A stretch of 64,000 bases of DNA from Limnospira fusiformis SAG 85.79 (GCF_012516315.1 NZ_CP051185.1:1911403-1975402), one strand, 5' to 3'; counted from the stretch's first letter, positions 1 to 9,103 are shown. Notes: generated by a model from the letters alone, not told the origin. A program made the numbers and translations.

Positions 1-1605
1 TGTCCGGCTTTGGGTGGGGCGGTCAGTGCAGATGGGCAGTTATTGGCATTGCGTAGCAACAAAGATATTTATCTATGGGATTTAAGCACTGGGCAGTTGT
101 TGCGCCAACTCACCGGACATACAAGGGATGTGAGAAGCGTCAGCTTCAGTCCAGATGGTCAAACCCTGGCTTCTGGGAGTGGGGATAACACAGTGCGACT
201 GTGGGATGTGGCTACCGGACGGGAACTGCGCCAACTCACCGGACATACAGACTGGGTGTGGAGCGTCAGCTTCAGTCCAGATGGTCAAACCCTGGCTTCT
301 GGGAGTGGGGATAACACAGTGCGACTGTGGGATGTGGCTACCGGACGGGAACTGCGCCAACTCACCGGACATACAGAGAGTGTGTGGAGCGTCAGGTTGA
401 GTCCAGATGGTCAAACCCTGGCTTCTGGGAGTTGGGATAAAACAGTTCGACTGTGGGATGTGGCTACCGGACGGGAACTGCGCCAACTCACCGGACATAC
501 AAGCACTGTGTGGAGCGTCAGCTTCAGTCCTGATGGTCAAACCCTCGCTTCTGGGAGTTCGGATAACACAGTGCGACTGTGGGATGTGGCTACCGGACGG
601 GAACTGCGCCAACTCACCGGACATACAGACTGGGTGTGGAGCGTCAGCTTCAGTCCAGATGGTCAAACCCTGGCTTCTGGGAGTGGGGATAACACAGTGC
701 GACTGTGGGATGTGGCTACCGGACGGGAACTGCGCCAACTCACCGGACATACAAGCTGGGTGGAAAGCGTCAGCTTCAGTCCAGATGGTCAAACCCTCGC
801 TTCTGGGAGTCATGATAACACAGTGCGACTGTGGGATGTGGCTACCGGACGGGAACTGCGCCAACTCACCGGACATACAGACTGGGTGTTAAGCGTCAGG
901 TTCAGTCCAGATGGTCAAACCCTGGCTTCTGGGAGTTATGATAACACAGTGCGACTGTGGGATGTGGCTACCGGACGGCCACTGCGCCAACTCACCGGAC
1001 ATACAGACTGGGTGTTAAGCGTCAGGTTCAGTCCCGATGGTCAAACCTTGGCTTCTGGGAGTGATGATAACACAGTGCGACTGTGGGATGTGCCTACCGG
1101 ACGGGAACTGCGCCAACTCACCGGACATACAAACAGTGTGAATAGCGTCAGGTTCAGTCCAGATGGTCAAACCCTGGCTTCTGGGAGTTGGGATAACACA
1201 GTGCGACTGTGGGATGTGGCTACCGGACGGGAACTGCGCCAACTCACCGGAGATACAAACTGGGTGAGAAGCGTCAGCTTCAGTCCAGATGGTCAAACCC
1301 TGGCTTCTGGGAGTTATGATAACATCGTGCGACTGTGGGATGTGGCTACCGGACGGGAACTGCGCCAACTCACCGGACATACAAGCAGTGTGAATAGCGT
1401 CAGCTTCAGTTCAGATGGTCAAACCCTGGCTTCTGGGAGTTGGGATAACACAGTGCGACTGTGGGATGTGGCTACCGGACGGGAACTGCGCCAACTCACC
1501 GGACATACAAGCACTGTGTATAGCGTCAGCTTCAGTCCTGATGGTCAAACCCTGGCTTCTGGGAGTGATGATGGGGTGGTGCGGTTGTGGAGGGTAGGGT
1601 TTTAG
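1..1605 (+). CDS. WD40 beta-propeller protein with near-identical repeats (3' part; 5' end outside window)
   Basis: The reading frame is open to the first base of the window, so the N-terminus lies upstream; a TTG at position 10 is unlikely to be the true start. What remains is one degenerate blade followed by twelve full WD40 repeats of 42 residues, each with an LTGHT start and an RLWDVATGR-type end. The repeats are almost identical in DNA with a period of 126 bp. Differences are concentrated in a few codons: the two residues after LTGHT, the residue before SV, the following S or R, and the residue in SGSxD. In known families such propellers form protein-binding surfaces, and in STAND/NLR-like proteins they act as recognition modules. 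No enzymatic domain is visible here; an upstream NTPase or effector domain is possible but cannot be seen. Confidence 0.9.
   Translation, partial: CPALGGAVSADGQLLALRSNKDIYLWDLSTGQLLRQLTGHTRDVRSVSFSPDGQTLASGSGDNTVRLWDVATGRELRQLTGHTDWVWSVSFSPDGQTLASGSGDNTVRLWDVATGRELRQLTGHTESVWSVRLSPDGQTLASGSWDKTVRLWDVATGRELRQLTGHTSTVWSVSFSPDGQTLASGSSDNTVRLWDVATGRELRQLTGHTDWVWSVSFSPDGQTLASGSGDNTVRLWDVATGRELRQLTGHTSWVESVSFSPDGQTLASGSHDNTVRLWDVATGRELRQLTGHTDWVLSVRFSPDGQTLASGSYDNTVRLWDVATGRPLRQLTGHTDWVLSVRFSPDGQTLASGSDDNTVRLWDVPTGRELRQLTGHTNSVNSVRFSPDGQTLASGSWDNTVRLWDVATGRELRQLTGDTNWVRSVSFSPDGQTLASGSYDNIVRLWDVATGRELRQLTGHTSSVNSVSFSSDGQTLASGSWDNTVRLWDVATGRELRQLTGHTSTVYSVSFSPDGQTLASGSDDGVVRLWRVGF
110..1590 (+). repeat. 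126-bp coding tandem repeat, 12 units (WD40)
   Basis: Twelve head-to-tail units of 126 bp encode the WD40 blades of the gene they lie in. Long stretches are identical between units, including synonymous positions, which points to recent expansion or gene conversion and not to ancient duplication. Because of the repetition the antisense frames are also open over long distances. Confidence 0.9.
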
Positions 1606-1740
1606 TGGAGTTGCTCGGGTTTCACCCAACATTTGTGGATCGGGTTTCACCCAACATTTGTGGTGTTGGGTTCCGTACCTCCACCCAACCGACTTAACTA
1701 TTGACGAAAAAATCAGCTAAAATGTTAGCCAACTATAGAC
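1606..1740 (+). repeat. Outlying copy of the GTTGGGT/ACCCAAC palindromic repeat family
   Basis: The gap between the WD40 gene and the Uma2 gene holds two copies of the motif CGGGTTTCACCCAACA and one copy of the element that starts TGTTGGGTTCCGTACC. These are the same building blocks that make up the large array at 2553-5064, here once and slightly diverged. Confidence 0.7.
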
Positions 1741-1788
1741 ACCGACTCAATGGTGTATTCCAGTTCAATAATTGAGAGGTCTAATTTT

Positions 1789-2547
1789 ATGGTAACTACC
1801 CCTCAACCCACACAACCCACAAAGGTCATCTACCCTGATTCTGATGGAAATCCCATGGCTGAAAATACCCGCCAGTTTCGCTGGATTGTAGTCATTAAAG
1901 AGAATTTGGAGATTCTGTTTGATGATGATCCGAATGTCTTTATAGCGGGAGATTTGCTCTGGTATCCCATGGAAGGCAATAATAAACTGCGACAAGCACC
2001 TGATGCAATGGTGGTGTTCGGGCGACCAAAAGGCGATCGCGGTTCCTATAAACAATGGGAAGAAGGGAATATCCCTCCCCAAGTGGTGTTTGAAATTCTC
2101 TCCCCAGGAAATCGTCTCAAGGAGATGGTGAAGAAACAGCAGTTTTACGATCGCTATGGGGTGGAAGAATATTATATCTTCGACCCAGACCGTTTTGATT
2201 TTCATGGGTGGATACGCAATCAAACCGGTTCCCTGGAACTGATTGAGCAGGCGGAAAACTGGACGAGTCCCCGGTTAGGGATTCGCTTTGAACTGATTGA
2301 GGAGCAGTTCACCATCTATCGTCCTGATGGTCAGCGATTTCTCACCCCCACAGAGTTAGCCAAAATCGCCGAACAGCAGCGCTTGGAAGCTGAACAGCAG
2401 CGTCAGGAAGCCCAACAGCAGCGCTTGGAGGCTGAACAACAGCGTCAGGAAGCCGAACAACAGCGTCAGCGGGCGGAGTTAGCGGAAACGCGGCTGCGGG
2501 AATTGGAGGCTCGCTTACAGCAACTGGAAGGCGATCGCTCTTTGTAG
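1789..2547 (+). CDS. Uma2 family (DUF820) putative endonuclease with glutamine-rich C-terminal coiled coil
   Basis: Uma2/DUF820 proteins have a PD-(D/E)XK nuclease-like fold, are greatly expanded in cyanobacteria, and mostly have no assigned role. Visible here are the family's APDAMVVFG stretch (catalytic-type Asp), PQVVFEILSPGN (Glu) and a downstream Lys-rich YDRYGVEEYYIFDP segment, over about residues 1-190. A coiled coil of repeated EQQR/AEQQR units follows to the end. The ATG at 1789 is preferred over the in-frame ATG at 1750 because GAGAGG lies 9 bases before it. The coding sequence ends in GGCGATCGCTCTTTGTAG, and the same HIP1-containing string recurs in every unit of the repeat array downstream. 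Function in the cell is unknown. Confidence 0.85.
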   Translation: MVTTPQPTQPTKVIYPDSDGNPMAENTRQFRWIVVIKENLEILFDDDPNVFIAGDLLWYPMEGNNKLRQAPDAMVVFGRPKGDRGSYKQWEEGNIPPQVVFEILSPGNRLKEMVKKQQFYDRYGVEEYYIFDPDRFDFHGWIRNQTGSLELIEQAENWTSPRLGIRFELIEEQFTIYRPDGQRFLTPTELAKIAEQQRLEAEQQRQEAQQQRLEAEQQRQEAEQQRQRAELAETRLRELEARLQQLEGDRSL

Positions 2548-2552
2548 CTCTT

Positions 2553-5064
2553 TGTAGGTTGGGTGAAACCCAACATTTGTTGCTCGGGTTTCACCCAACA
2601 TTTGTAGGTTGGGTGAAACGAGGGTGAAACCCAGCATAACGGAGAGATGGTGGTGTTGGGTTCCGTACCTCCACCCAACCTACTTAAATAAGCGATCGCT
2701 CTTTGTTGCTCGGGTTTCACCCAACAGAGGTAGCTCGGGTGAAACCCAACATCATTGAGAGATGGTGGTGTTGGGTTCCGTACCTCCACCCAACCTACTT
2801 AAATAAGCGATCGCTCTTTGTTGCTCGGGTTTCACCCAACAATGGTGGTGTTGGGTGAAACGAGGGTGAAACCCAGCATAACGGAGAGATGGTGGTGTTG
2901 GGTTCCGTACCTCCACCCAACCTACTTAAATAAGCGATCGCTCTTTGTTGCTCGGGTTTCACCCAACAGAGGTAGCTCGGGTGAAACCCAATATAACGGA
3001 GAGATGGTGGTGTTGGGTTCCGTACCTCCACCCAACCTACTTAAATAAGCGATCGCTCTTTGTTGCTCGGGTTTCACCCAACAATGGTGGTGTTGGGTGA
3101 AACCCAATATAACGGAGAGATGGTGGTGTTGGGTTCCGTACCTCCACCCAACCTACTTAAATAAGCGATCGCTCTTTGTTGCTCGGGTTTCACCCAACAG
3201 AGGTAGCTCGGGTGAAACGAGGGTGAAACCCAGCATAACGGAGAGATGGTGGTGTTGGGTTCCGTACCTCCACCCAACCTACTTAAATAAGCGATCGCTC
3301 TTTGTTGCTCGGGTTTCACCCAACAGAGGTAGCTCGGGTGAAACCCAATATAACGGAGAGATGGTGGTGTTGGGTTCCGTACCTCCACCCAACCTACTTA
3401 AATAAGCGATCGCTCTTTGTAGGTTGGGTGAAACCCAACAATGGTGGTGTTGGGTGAAACGAGGGTGAAACCCAGCATAACGGAGAGATGGTGGTGTTGG
3501 GTTCCGTACCTCCACCCAACCTACTTAAATAAGCGATCGCTCTTTGTTGCTCGGGTTTCACCCAACAGAGGTAGCTCGGGTGAAACCCAATATAACGGAG
3601 AGATGGTGGTGTTGGGTTCCGTACCTCCACCCAACCTACTTAAATAAGCGATCGCTCTTTGTTGCTCGGGTTTCACCCAACAATGGTGGTGTTGGGTGAA
3701 ACGAGGGTGAAACCCAGCATAACGGAGAGATGGTGGTGTTGGGTTCCGTACCTCCACCCAACCTACTTAAATAAGCGATCGCTCTTTGTTGCTCGGGTGA
3801 AACCCAACAGAGGTAGCTCGGGTGAAACGAGGGTGAAACCCAATATAACGGAGAGATGGTGGTGTTGGGTTCCGTACCTCCACCCAACCTACTTAAATAA
3901 GCGATCGCTCTTTGTTGCTCGGGTTTCACCCAACAATGGTGGTGTTGGGTGAAACCCAATATAACGGAGAGATGGTGGTGTTGGGTTCCGTACCTCCACC
4001 CAACCTACTTAAATAAGCGATCGCTCTTTGTTGCTCGGGTTTCACCCAACAATGGTGGTGTTGGGTGAAACCCAATATAACGGAGAGATGGTGGTGTTGG
4101 GTTCCGTACCTCCACCCAACCTACTTAAATAAGCGATCGCTCTTTGTAGGTTGGGTGAAACCCAACAATGGTGGTGTTGGGTGAAACCCAATATAACGGA
4201 GAGATGGTGGTGTTGGGTTCCGTACCTCCACCCAACCTACTTAAATAAGCGATCGCTCTTTGTTGCTCGGGTTTCACCCAACAATGGTGGTGTTGGGTGA
4301 AACCCAATATAACGGAGAGATGGTGGTGTTGGGTTCCGTACCTCCACCCAACCTACTTAAATAAGCGATCGCTCTTTGTAGGTTGGGTTTCACCCAACAA
4401 TGGTGGTGTTGGGTGAAACCCAATATAACGGAGAGATGGTGGTGTTGGGTTCCGTACCTCCACCCAACCTACTTAAATAAGCGATCGCTCTTTGTTGCTC
4501 GGGTTTCACCCAACAATGGTGGTGTTGGGTGAAACCCAATATAACGGAGAGATGGTGGTGTTGGGTTCCGTACCTCCACCCAACCTACTTAAATAAGCGA
4601 TCGCTCTTTGTAGGTTGGGTTTCACCCAACAATGGTGGTGTTGGGTGAAACCCAATATAACGGAGAGATGGTGGTGTTGGGTTCCGTACCTCCACCCAAC
4701 CTACTTAAATAAGCGATCGCTCTTTGTAGGTTGGGTGAAACCCAACAATGGTGGTGTTGGGTGAAACCCAATATAACGGAGAGATGGTGGTGTTGGGTTC
4801 CGTACCTCCACCCAACCTACTTAAATAAGCGATCGCTCTTTGTTGCTCGGGTTTCACCCAACAATGGTGGTGTTGGGTGAAACCCAATATAACGGAGAGA
4901 TGGTGGTGTTGGGTTCCGTACCTCCACCCAACCTACTTAAATAAGCGATCGCTCTTTGTTGCTCGGGTTTCACCCAACATTTGTAGGTTGGGTGAAACGA
5001 GGGTGAAACCCAACATAACCGAGAGATGGTGTTGTTGGGTTCCGTTACCTCCACCCAACCTACT
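2553..5064. repeat. Large palindromic tandem array, about 20 units of ~115-128 bp
   Basis: A unit consists of TAAGCGATCGCTCTTTGT, a hairpin with arms GTTGGGT/ACCCAAC and a 3-base loop read either GAA or TTC, an ATAACGGAGAGATGG block, and a second hairpin with arms GTTGGGT/ACCCAAC around TCCGTACCTCC, ending CCTACTTAAA. The HIP1 string occurs at about 2692, 2807, 2934, 3049, 3165, 3289 and onward to 4944, spaced about 115-117 or 124-128 bp. The longer units carry an extra GAAACGAGGGT piece. Internal copies around 3900-4940 are nearly identical. The 60-107 codon open frames in it are products of the periodicity and not genes. Confidence 0.9.
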
Positions 5065-5084
5065 TATAGCACTAGTCAATACGG

Positions 5085-5959
5085 TTAGGACGCAGCCTTG
5101 AGAACAGAATCCATGGCATCATGGAGAGAATCAAACTGCTCAATACAATGGCGAATGCGGGCTTTCAACCACGACCAACATTTCTCTATCTTGTTGAGGT
5201 CTGGCGAATAAGGCGGAAGATAGAGTAAACGGCATTGAGCCGCCTCCGCCAGTTCAGCAATCCGCCCCCCTTGATGAAACGTTGCATTGTCCAGTACTAG
5301 AGTTTGACCAGGCTTCAATGTTGGAATTAAGATGAACTCCAACCACAACTCAAACACTGTCCGATTACAACAACCCTCAAAGCTAAAGGGGGCTAAGAGT
5401 TGTTGATGACACCATGCGGCCATATAGCTCACCCTGCCCTGCCTCTTCCCGGATTTGAGGGCATGGAAGCGTTGTCCTTCCTCACAGTAACCATAAGGAT
5501 AATCCGAGTCTTGACTATTGATGCCAGCTTCATCGAGGTAAACCAACTCTTCCGGCTCCATATGTTGAATCTGAGCAATAAACGCCTCTCGCTGTTGCTT
5601 CCAACGTTCTTGGTAGCCGTAAGTTTTTTTCTGGTGAAGCCAATTTTCTTCAAGGCTCTGGATATGGTGCGAGGAGAGATGTCGTCATCCCAAAGTTCAG
5701 CCATCTGAGCGGAGGTTTGATCGCCATGCTCTTGGGCAAAAGCCTGGAATTTGTGCCAGTCGGTAATTTGGTGGCTATGACCAGGTGGGCGATTAGGTTT
5801 AGGGAGGAAGTCGCCGGTGTGTTCTTTTCTTTGCAGCCAGAGATTGATGGTGTTCCTGCTGACATGGAAAACTTGACTGGCTTCGGTTTTGGGTATACCG
5901 TCTAGTTCAATTGCATTAATAACTTTTTGTCTAAGGTCGTAACTGTAGGGGGCTGGCAT
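5085..5959 (-). CDS. IS630-family transposase, two frames joined by a probable -1 frameshift
   Basis: The first frame (5959 to 5429) has the N-terminal helix-turn-helix domain (SYDLRQKVINAIE, ASQVFHVSRNTINLWLQRK). The second (5561 to 5085) holds the DDE catalytic domain: Asp in VYLDEAGINS, Asp in LVLDNATFHQ, Glu in YSPDLNKIEKCWSWLK. The frames overlap, and the junction is a run of seven A on the coding strand (complement of 5624-5630). A -1 slip there gives GFTRKKTYGYQERW, which matches the usual sequence of this family, so a programmed frameshift is likelier than decay. Coordinates cover both frames. The protein cuts and joins the element's ends at TA sites. ATG at 5959 is the first in-frame start after the terminal repeat. 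Confidence 0.85.
5624..5630 (-). promoter_or_regulatory. A7 slippery site for -1 ribosomal frameshifting
   Basis: On the coding (minus) strand the codons are AGA AAA AAA CTT. Slipping back one base gives AGA AAA AAA ACT TAC, restoring the conserved transposase reading. This is inference from frame positions; a stimulatory structure was not assessed. Confidence 0.6.
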
Positions 5960-6020
5960 TTTGGGTCTTCTGTAGATATCCTTGCCATTATACGTCCTAA
6001 CTTTTCTGTCTTGTGCTATA

Positions 6021-6597
6021 TAAACAGTTATGGGGAATGGTTCGAGGCTCCGACCTCTTATCCAGACTCGGGGCTGGCTTCCCCACTAGGAGGTGATTTC
6101 AGGCATCACAGCCTTATTTGGTCTCCTAAACATTTCGCACTCTCTACTCATTGTTATCATGGGGTCATAACTTCCCAGTCAAAACAGTTTGTTTTATGAC
6201 CTTGAGTTCCCTGCCTTGTTTGGGGGTTCAACCCAAACGTTGGGACGTATAAACAGTTATGGGGAATGGTTCGAGGCTCCGACCTCTTATCCAGACTCGG
6301 GGCTGGCTTCCCCACTAGGAGGTGATTTCAGGCATCACAGCCTTATTTGGTCTCCTAAACATTTCGCACTCTCTACTCCCTGCTATCATGGGGTCATAAC
6401 TTCCCATTCAAGCAGTTCGTTTGTGACCTGGAGTTCCCTGCCTTGTTTGGGTGTCGAATCCAAACGTCGGGACATATAAACAGTTGTGGGATGGTCAGTG
6501 CCTAACCACTTATATCCAACCAAGGGGTTGGAGTCCCCACCAGGCGGTTATTTCGGGTATCTCAACCCTATTTCATGCCTGAACGTCTCGCACCTAC
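6021..6597 (+). repeat. 228-bp tandem duplication plus a diverged third copy
   Basis: Two almost identical units start TAAACAGTTATGG at 6021 and 6250. A third, clearly diverged unit starts at 6477 and covers only the first ~120 bp. The shared core has short complementary arms (GGGG...CCCC around GGTTGGAGTC in the third copy, GTGAT...ATCAC in the first two on the complement) and ends in CTCGCACC or TTCGCAC. A fourth relative lies at 41161-41270 next to a decayed TnpB gene. It may be a mobile-element end or a structured RNA; neither is shown. The open frames in it are not supported as genes. Confidence 0.6.
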
Positions 6598-6849
6598 AAT
6601 TATTAATTATCGGCGGTGGGGCGGGTTTATTAATATCGTCCTGGGGATGGATAATTGACGGCGGAACCCGCACCTACAATTATTAATTATCGGCGGTGGG
6701 GCGGGTTTATTAATATCGTCCTGGGGATGGATAATTGACGGCGGAACCCGCCCCTACAATTATTAATTATCGGCGGTGGGGCGGGTTTATTAATATCGTC
6801 CTGGGGATGGATAATTGACGGCGGAACCCGCCCCTACAATTATTAATTA
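6591..6849. repeat. 80-bp tandem repeat, 3 copies
   Basis: Three copies with an exact 80-bp period begin at 6591, 6671 and 6751 with C(A/C)CCTACAATTATTAATT. Each contains arms GGGGCGGGTT and AACCCGCCCC on either side of a spacer and could fold as a long hairpin. A TTAATTATTAATTAT tail runs up to the stop codon of the symporter gene. The position just downstream of that gene could give it a transcription-ending role, but no T-run is present. Confidence 0.85.
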
Positions 6850-8385
6850 TTAATTATATCGTGCCATATAATCTTTTAAGTCTCTGGCGACTTGGGGACA
6901 GAGGAAATAAACCCCCAACAGGTTAGGGAATGCCATTCCTAATAACATTCCATCACTAAAATCAATGACGGGACCAGGGGCGACTATGGCTCCCATAAAA
7001 GTAGCCATTAGGAAGAGGATTTTATAGATAATTAAACCCTGCCCTCCGGTGAGATAATCCCAGCAGCGTTCCCCATAATAACTCCAGGATATCATAGTAG
7101 AAAAAGCAAAGAAAAAAACAGCGATCGCCAAAATTATGGGGAACCAAGTAATGGAACTGCCAAAAGCGGCGGCGGTCAATTCTGCCCCGGCTCCGGTAGC
7201 GCGTAATTGCTCATATTCGGGATTATTATATGCCCCAGTAATTACAATCACTAAAGCGGTCATATTACAAACTACAATAGTATCAATAAAAGGCTCTAAG
7301 AGGGAGACAATACCTTCTCGGATAGGTTCATCAGTGCGAGCGGCAGAATGAGCGATCGCGGCTGAACCTAACCCCGCTTCATTAGAAAAAGCCGACCGTC
7401 TAAACCCTTGAATAATTACGCCCAAAATCCCGCCCTCAATAGCTTCTGGCTGAAATGCTTGGGAAATAATCACCCAAAAAGCACCAGGGATAGCGGTAAA
7501 ATTAGTCATTAAAATAAACAGAGAGGCAGTGACATATAAAATACACATAAAAGGGACAATTGTACCAGCGACTTGACCAATGCGGCGGACTCCGCCAATA
7601 ATGACTAAGCCGACTAATGTTGCTAAAACTGCTCCATATAACCAATTAGGTACAAAGGGAAACACCCGGGAAACCGCGCCAAAGGACTGGTTAGCTTGGA
7701 ACATATTTGCACCACCCAAGGCGGCGAAAATACAGAAAAAGGAAAAAGCGATCGCCAAAACCCGTCCGAAAATCGGATAATTAATCCTTTTTAAACCTTC
7801 TGATAGATAGCGCATCGGGCCACCAGAAATAGTGCCATCTGGGTTAACGACGCGATATTTTTGACCGAGGGTACATTCAACAAACTTACTACTCATTCCA
7901 AAAAAGCCACCGACAGTCATCCAGAAGACCGCGCCGGGTCCTCCGACACTAACAGCAATAGCTACGCCGGCAATATTTCCTAAGCCGACAGTAGCGGACA
8001 GAGCAGTTGCTAAGGCTTGAAAATGGGAGACTTCCCCGGAATCATTAGGATCATCATATTTTCCCCGCACCACGTCTACAGCGTGTCGGAAGGCGCGGAT
8101 ATTGATAAATCCCATGCGGAAGGTAAAGAAAATTCCCCCAACAATTAGCCATAAAACAATTAGGGGAATTCCCATGTCAATCCCAAAGAGATATTTAAAT
8201 AGATACCCGGTCCCTGCATCCCAGAATAGGACACCAAATATAACATTGTTGACAAACCAGGCGAAACCATCATTAATAGCCTCAAAGACTGTTTGGCTGC
8301 GGCTTTCATCCTGAGCCCAAGCGATGGTAGGAATCAACAAAAACAGTAGGGTATATAGCCAAACCCGTTTTTTAGTTATCCTCAT
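6850..8385 (-). CDS. Sodium:alanine/glycine symporter (AGCS family)
   Basis: An inner-membrane carrier that imports small amino acids with Na+. The 511-residue protein has about ten or more hydrophobic segments and the family signature SATVGLGNIAGVAIAV followed by GGPGAVFWM (around residues 130-165). NEAGLGSAAIAHSAA and the C-terminal FFAFSTMISWSYYGERC are also characteristic. An N-terminal hydrophobic segment ends in AWAQ and may be a cleaved signal peptide. The ATG at 8385 is chosen over an upstream start at 8529, because the extra 48 residues are not membrane-like and would overlap the neighbouring gene. The gene lies 91 bp downstream of the DUF3593 gene on the same strand and could be co-transcribed. 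Substrate specificity cannot be read from the sequence. Confidence 0.9.
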   Translation of the reverse strand: MRITKKRVWLYTLLFLLIPTIAWAQDESRSQTVFEAINDGFAWFVNNVIFGVLFWDAGTGYLFKYLFGIDMGIPLIVLWLIVGGIFFTFRMGFINIRAFRHAVDVVRGKYDDPNDSGEVSHFQALATALSATVGLGNIAGVAIAVSVGGPGAVFWMTVGGFFGMSSKFVECTLGQKYRVVNPDGTISGGPMRYLSEGLKRINYPIFGRVLAIAFSFFCIFAALGGANMFQANQSFGAVSRVFPFVPNWLYGAVLATLVGLVIIGGVRRIGQVAGTIVPFMCILYVTASLFILMTNFTAIPGAFWVIISQAFQPEAIEGGILGVIIQGFRRSAFSNEAGLGSAAIAHSAARTDEPIREGIVSLLEPFIDTIVVCNMTALVIVITGAYNNPEYEQLRATGAGAELTAAAFGSSITWFPIILAIAVFFFAFSTMISWSYYGERCWDYLTGGQGLIIYKILFLMATFMGAIVAPGPVIDFSDGMLLGMAFPNLLGVYFLCPQVARDLKDYMARYN

Positions 8386-8476
8386 AAATGGTAATGGTTC
8401 ACAAGACTGGGATGGATACTGAGAGAGTTTTGGGAAGTGAGGGAACAGACCGGAGGGGACTCCCCGGTGGGAACTG

Positions 8477-8785
8477 TTAACTAGCTTGGGAGTCTTTATC
8501 TGAAATTTTGTTAGCGATCGCCTGTCCAAATCCTAATACAATCAGGATATTGGATAGAGTCAAAAACAACTCAGCCCCCCCATGTAGCCAATCAATATTA
8601 GCTAAAGATTCGCTGTAGGCGACCTGAGCATAAATAGCGGCGGGAATGGTTACCGCCACAAATACCAAAGTTCCGTAAAATCCGATCAGGGCTAGTAGTG
8701 GGGTTATTCCTGAACGGGTAAGGAACCAGAGGAAACCGAGATAAGGAAACAAAGACAGAACAAATAGAGTATCTTTAGAGAACAT
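8477..8785 (-). CDS. DUF3593 small membrane protein
   Basis: A 102-residue protein with three hydrophobic stretches (LFVLSLFPYLGFLWFL, a central GTLVFVAVTIPAAIYA segment, and LSNILIVLGFGQAIA). It matches the DUF3593 family, found in cyanobacteria and plastid-bearing eukaryotes, whose role is unknown. It lies 12 bp downstream of the DUF2499 gene on the same strand; the two families are commonly neighbours in cyanobacteria, which suggests a joint function in the photosynthetic membrane (inference). Confidence 0.8.
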   Translation of the reverse strand: MFSKDTLFVLSLFPYLGFLWFLTRSGITPLLALIGFYGTLVFVAVTIPAAIYAQVAYSESLANIDWLHGGAELFLTLSNILIVLGFGQAIANKISDKDSQAS

Positions 8786-8797
8786 GGTTAGTAGTTT

Positions 8798-9103
8798 TTA
8801 AGTTTCAAGTGATTTGGAAGTTCGCCAAAGCCACCAGGCGGCAATACACAAGGTAAAATTACCTGTAACGGTCATAGCAGCTTGTAGGGTGACCAGCCAT
8901 TCTAGGTTCGGGGAGTTATCAAAATAATGCCAGGTACAAGCACACATAGCACTGATCAAGGCTGGTAACATAGCATAAGATAAACCCCACCAGGCTCGAT
9001 TTTCGGTAATTACGCCGTAACTCCAGATTAGCAAAATGGCAACTATCCATTCAATCACGCTAGAAATATGAATGAGCCAGGTGGGAATTGATAAAGCGTG
9101 CAT
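8798..9103 (-). CDS. DUF2499 (Ycf49-like) membrane protein
   Basis: A 101-residue membrane protein with the DUF2499 pattern: LSIPTWLIHISSVIEWI at the start, then WWGLSYAMLPALISAMCACTWHYF and a final ITGNF-like VTGNFTLCIAAWW segment. This family includes the plastid-encoded Ycf49 of some algae; no biochemical role is established. It is the first gene of a probable operon with DUF3593 and possibly the symporter, and is transcribed away from the STAND gene at 9169; the 65-bp gap must hold both promoters. Confidence 0.82.
   Translation of the reverse strand: MHALSIPTWLIHISSVIEWIVAILLIWSYGVITENRAWWGLSYAMLPALISAMCACTWHYFDNSPNLEWLVTLQAAMTVTGNFTLCIAAWWLWRTSKSLET

Larger units (their letters stand above)
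5065..6020 (-). mobile_element. IS630-family insertion sequence with 28-bp terminal inverted repeats
   Basis: The element is about 956 bp. Its ends, 5065-5092 and the complement of 5993-6020, match at 22 of 28 positions; both start TATAGCAC and end GTTAGGACG. TA occurs at both outer edges, as expected for the TA target duplication of the IS630/Tc1 group. It carries one transposase gene in two overlapping frames. The left flank is the last unit of the palindromic array (CCTACTT), but the right flank does not resume the array, so the insertion was followed by rearrangement or hit the array's edge. Confidence 0.85.

Noticed and set aside
82-1650. Long antisense and second-frame ORFs in the WD40 gene (up to 264 codons)
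   Set aside because: They are open only because the 126-bp unit is a multiple of three and lacks stops in those frames; their translations are strict low-information repeats without family features.
2553-5064. CRISPR array
   Set aside because: Units are ~115-128 bp and repeated in full; there are no short repeats separated by unique spacers and no cas genes nearby.
2466-5101. Many 60-107 codon ORFs in the palindromic array
   Set aside because: Produced by the repeat on both strands; identical peptides recur, and none has a ribosome site or known domain.
5927-6686. Plus-strand ORFs (SYGEWFEAPTSYPDSG type) over the 228-bp duplication
   Set aside because: Duplicate with the repeat, have no ribosome site, and the third copy does not keep the frame.
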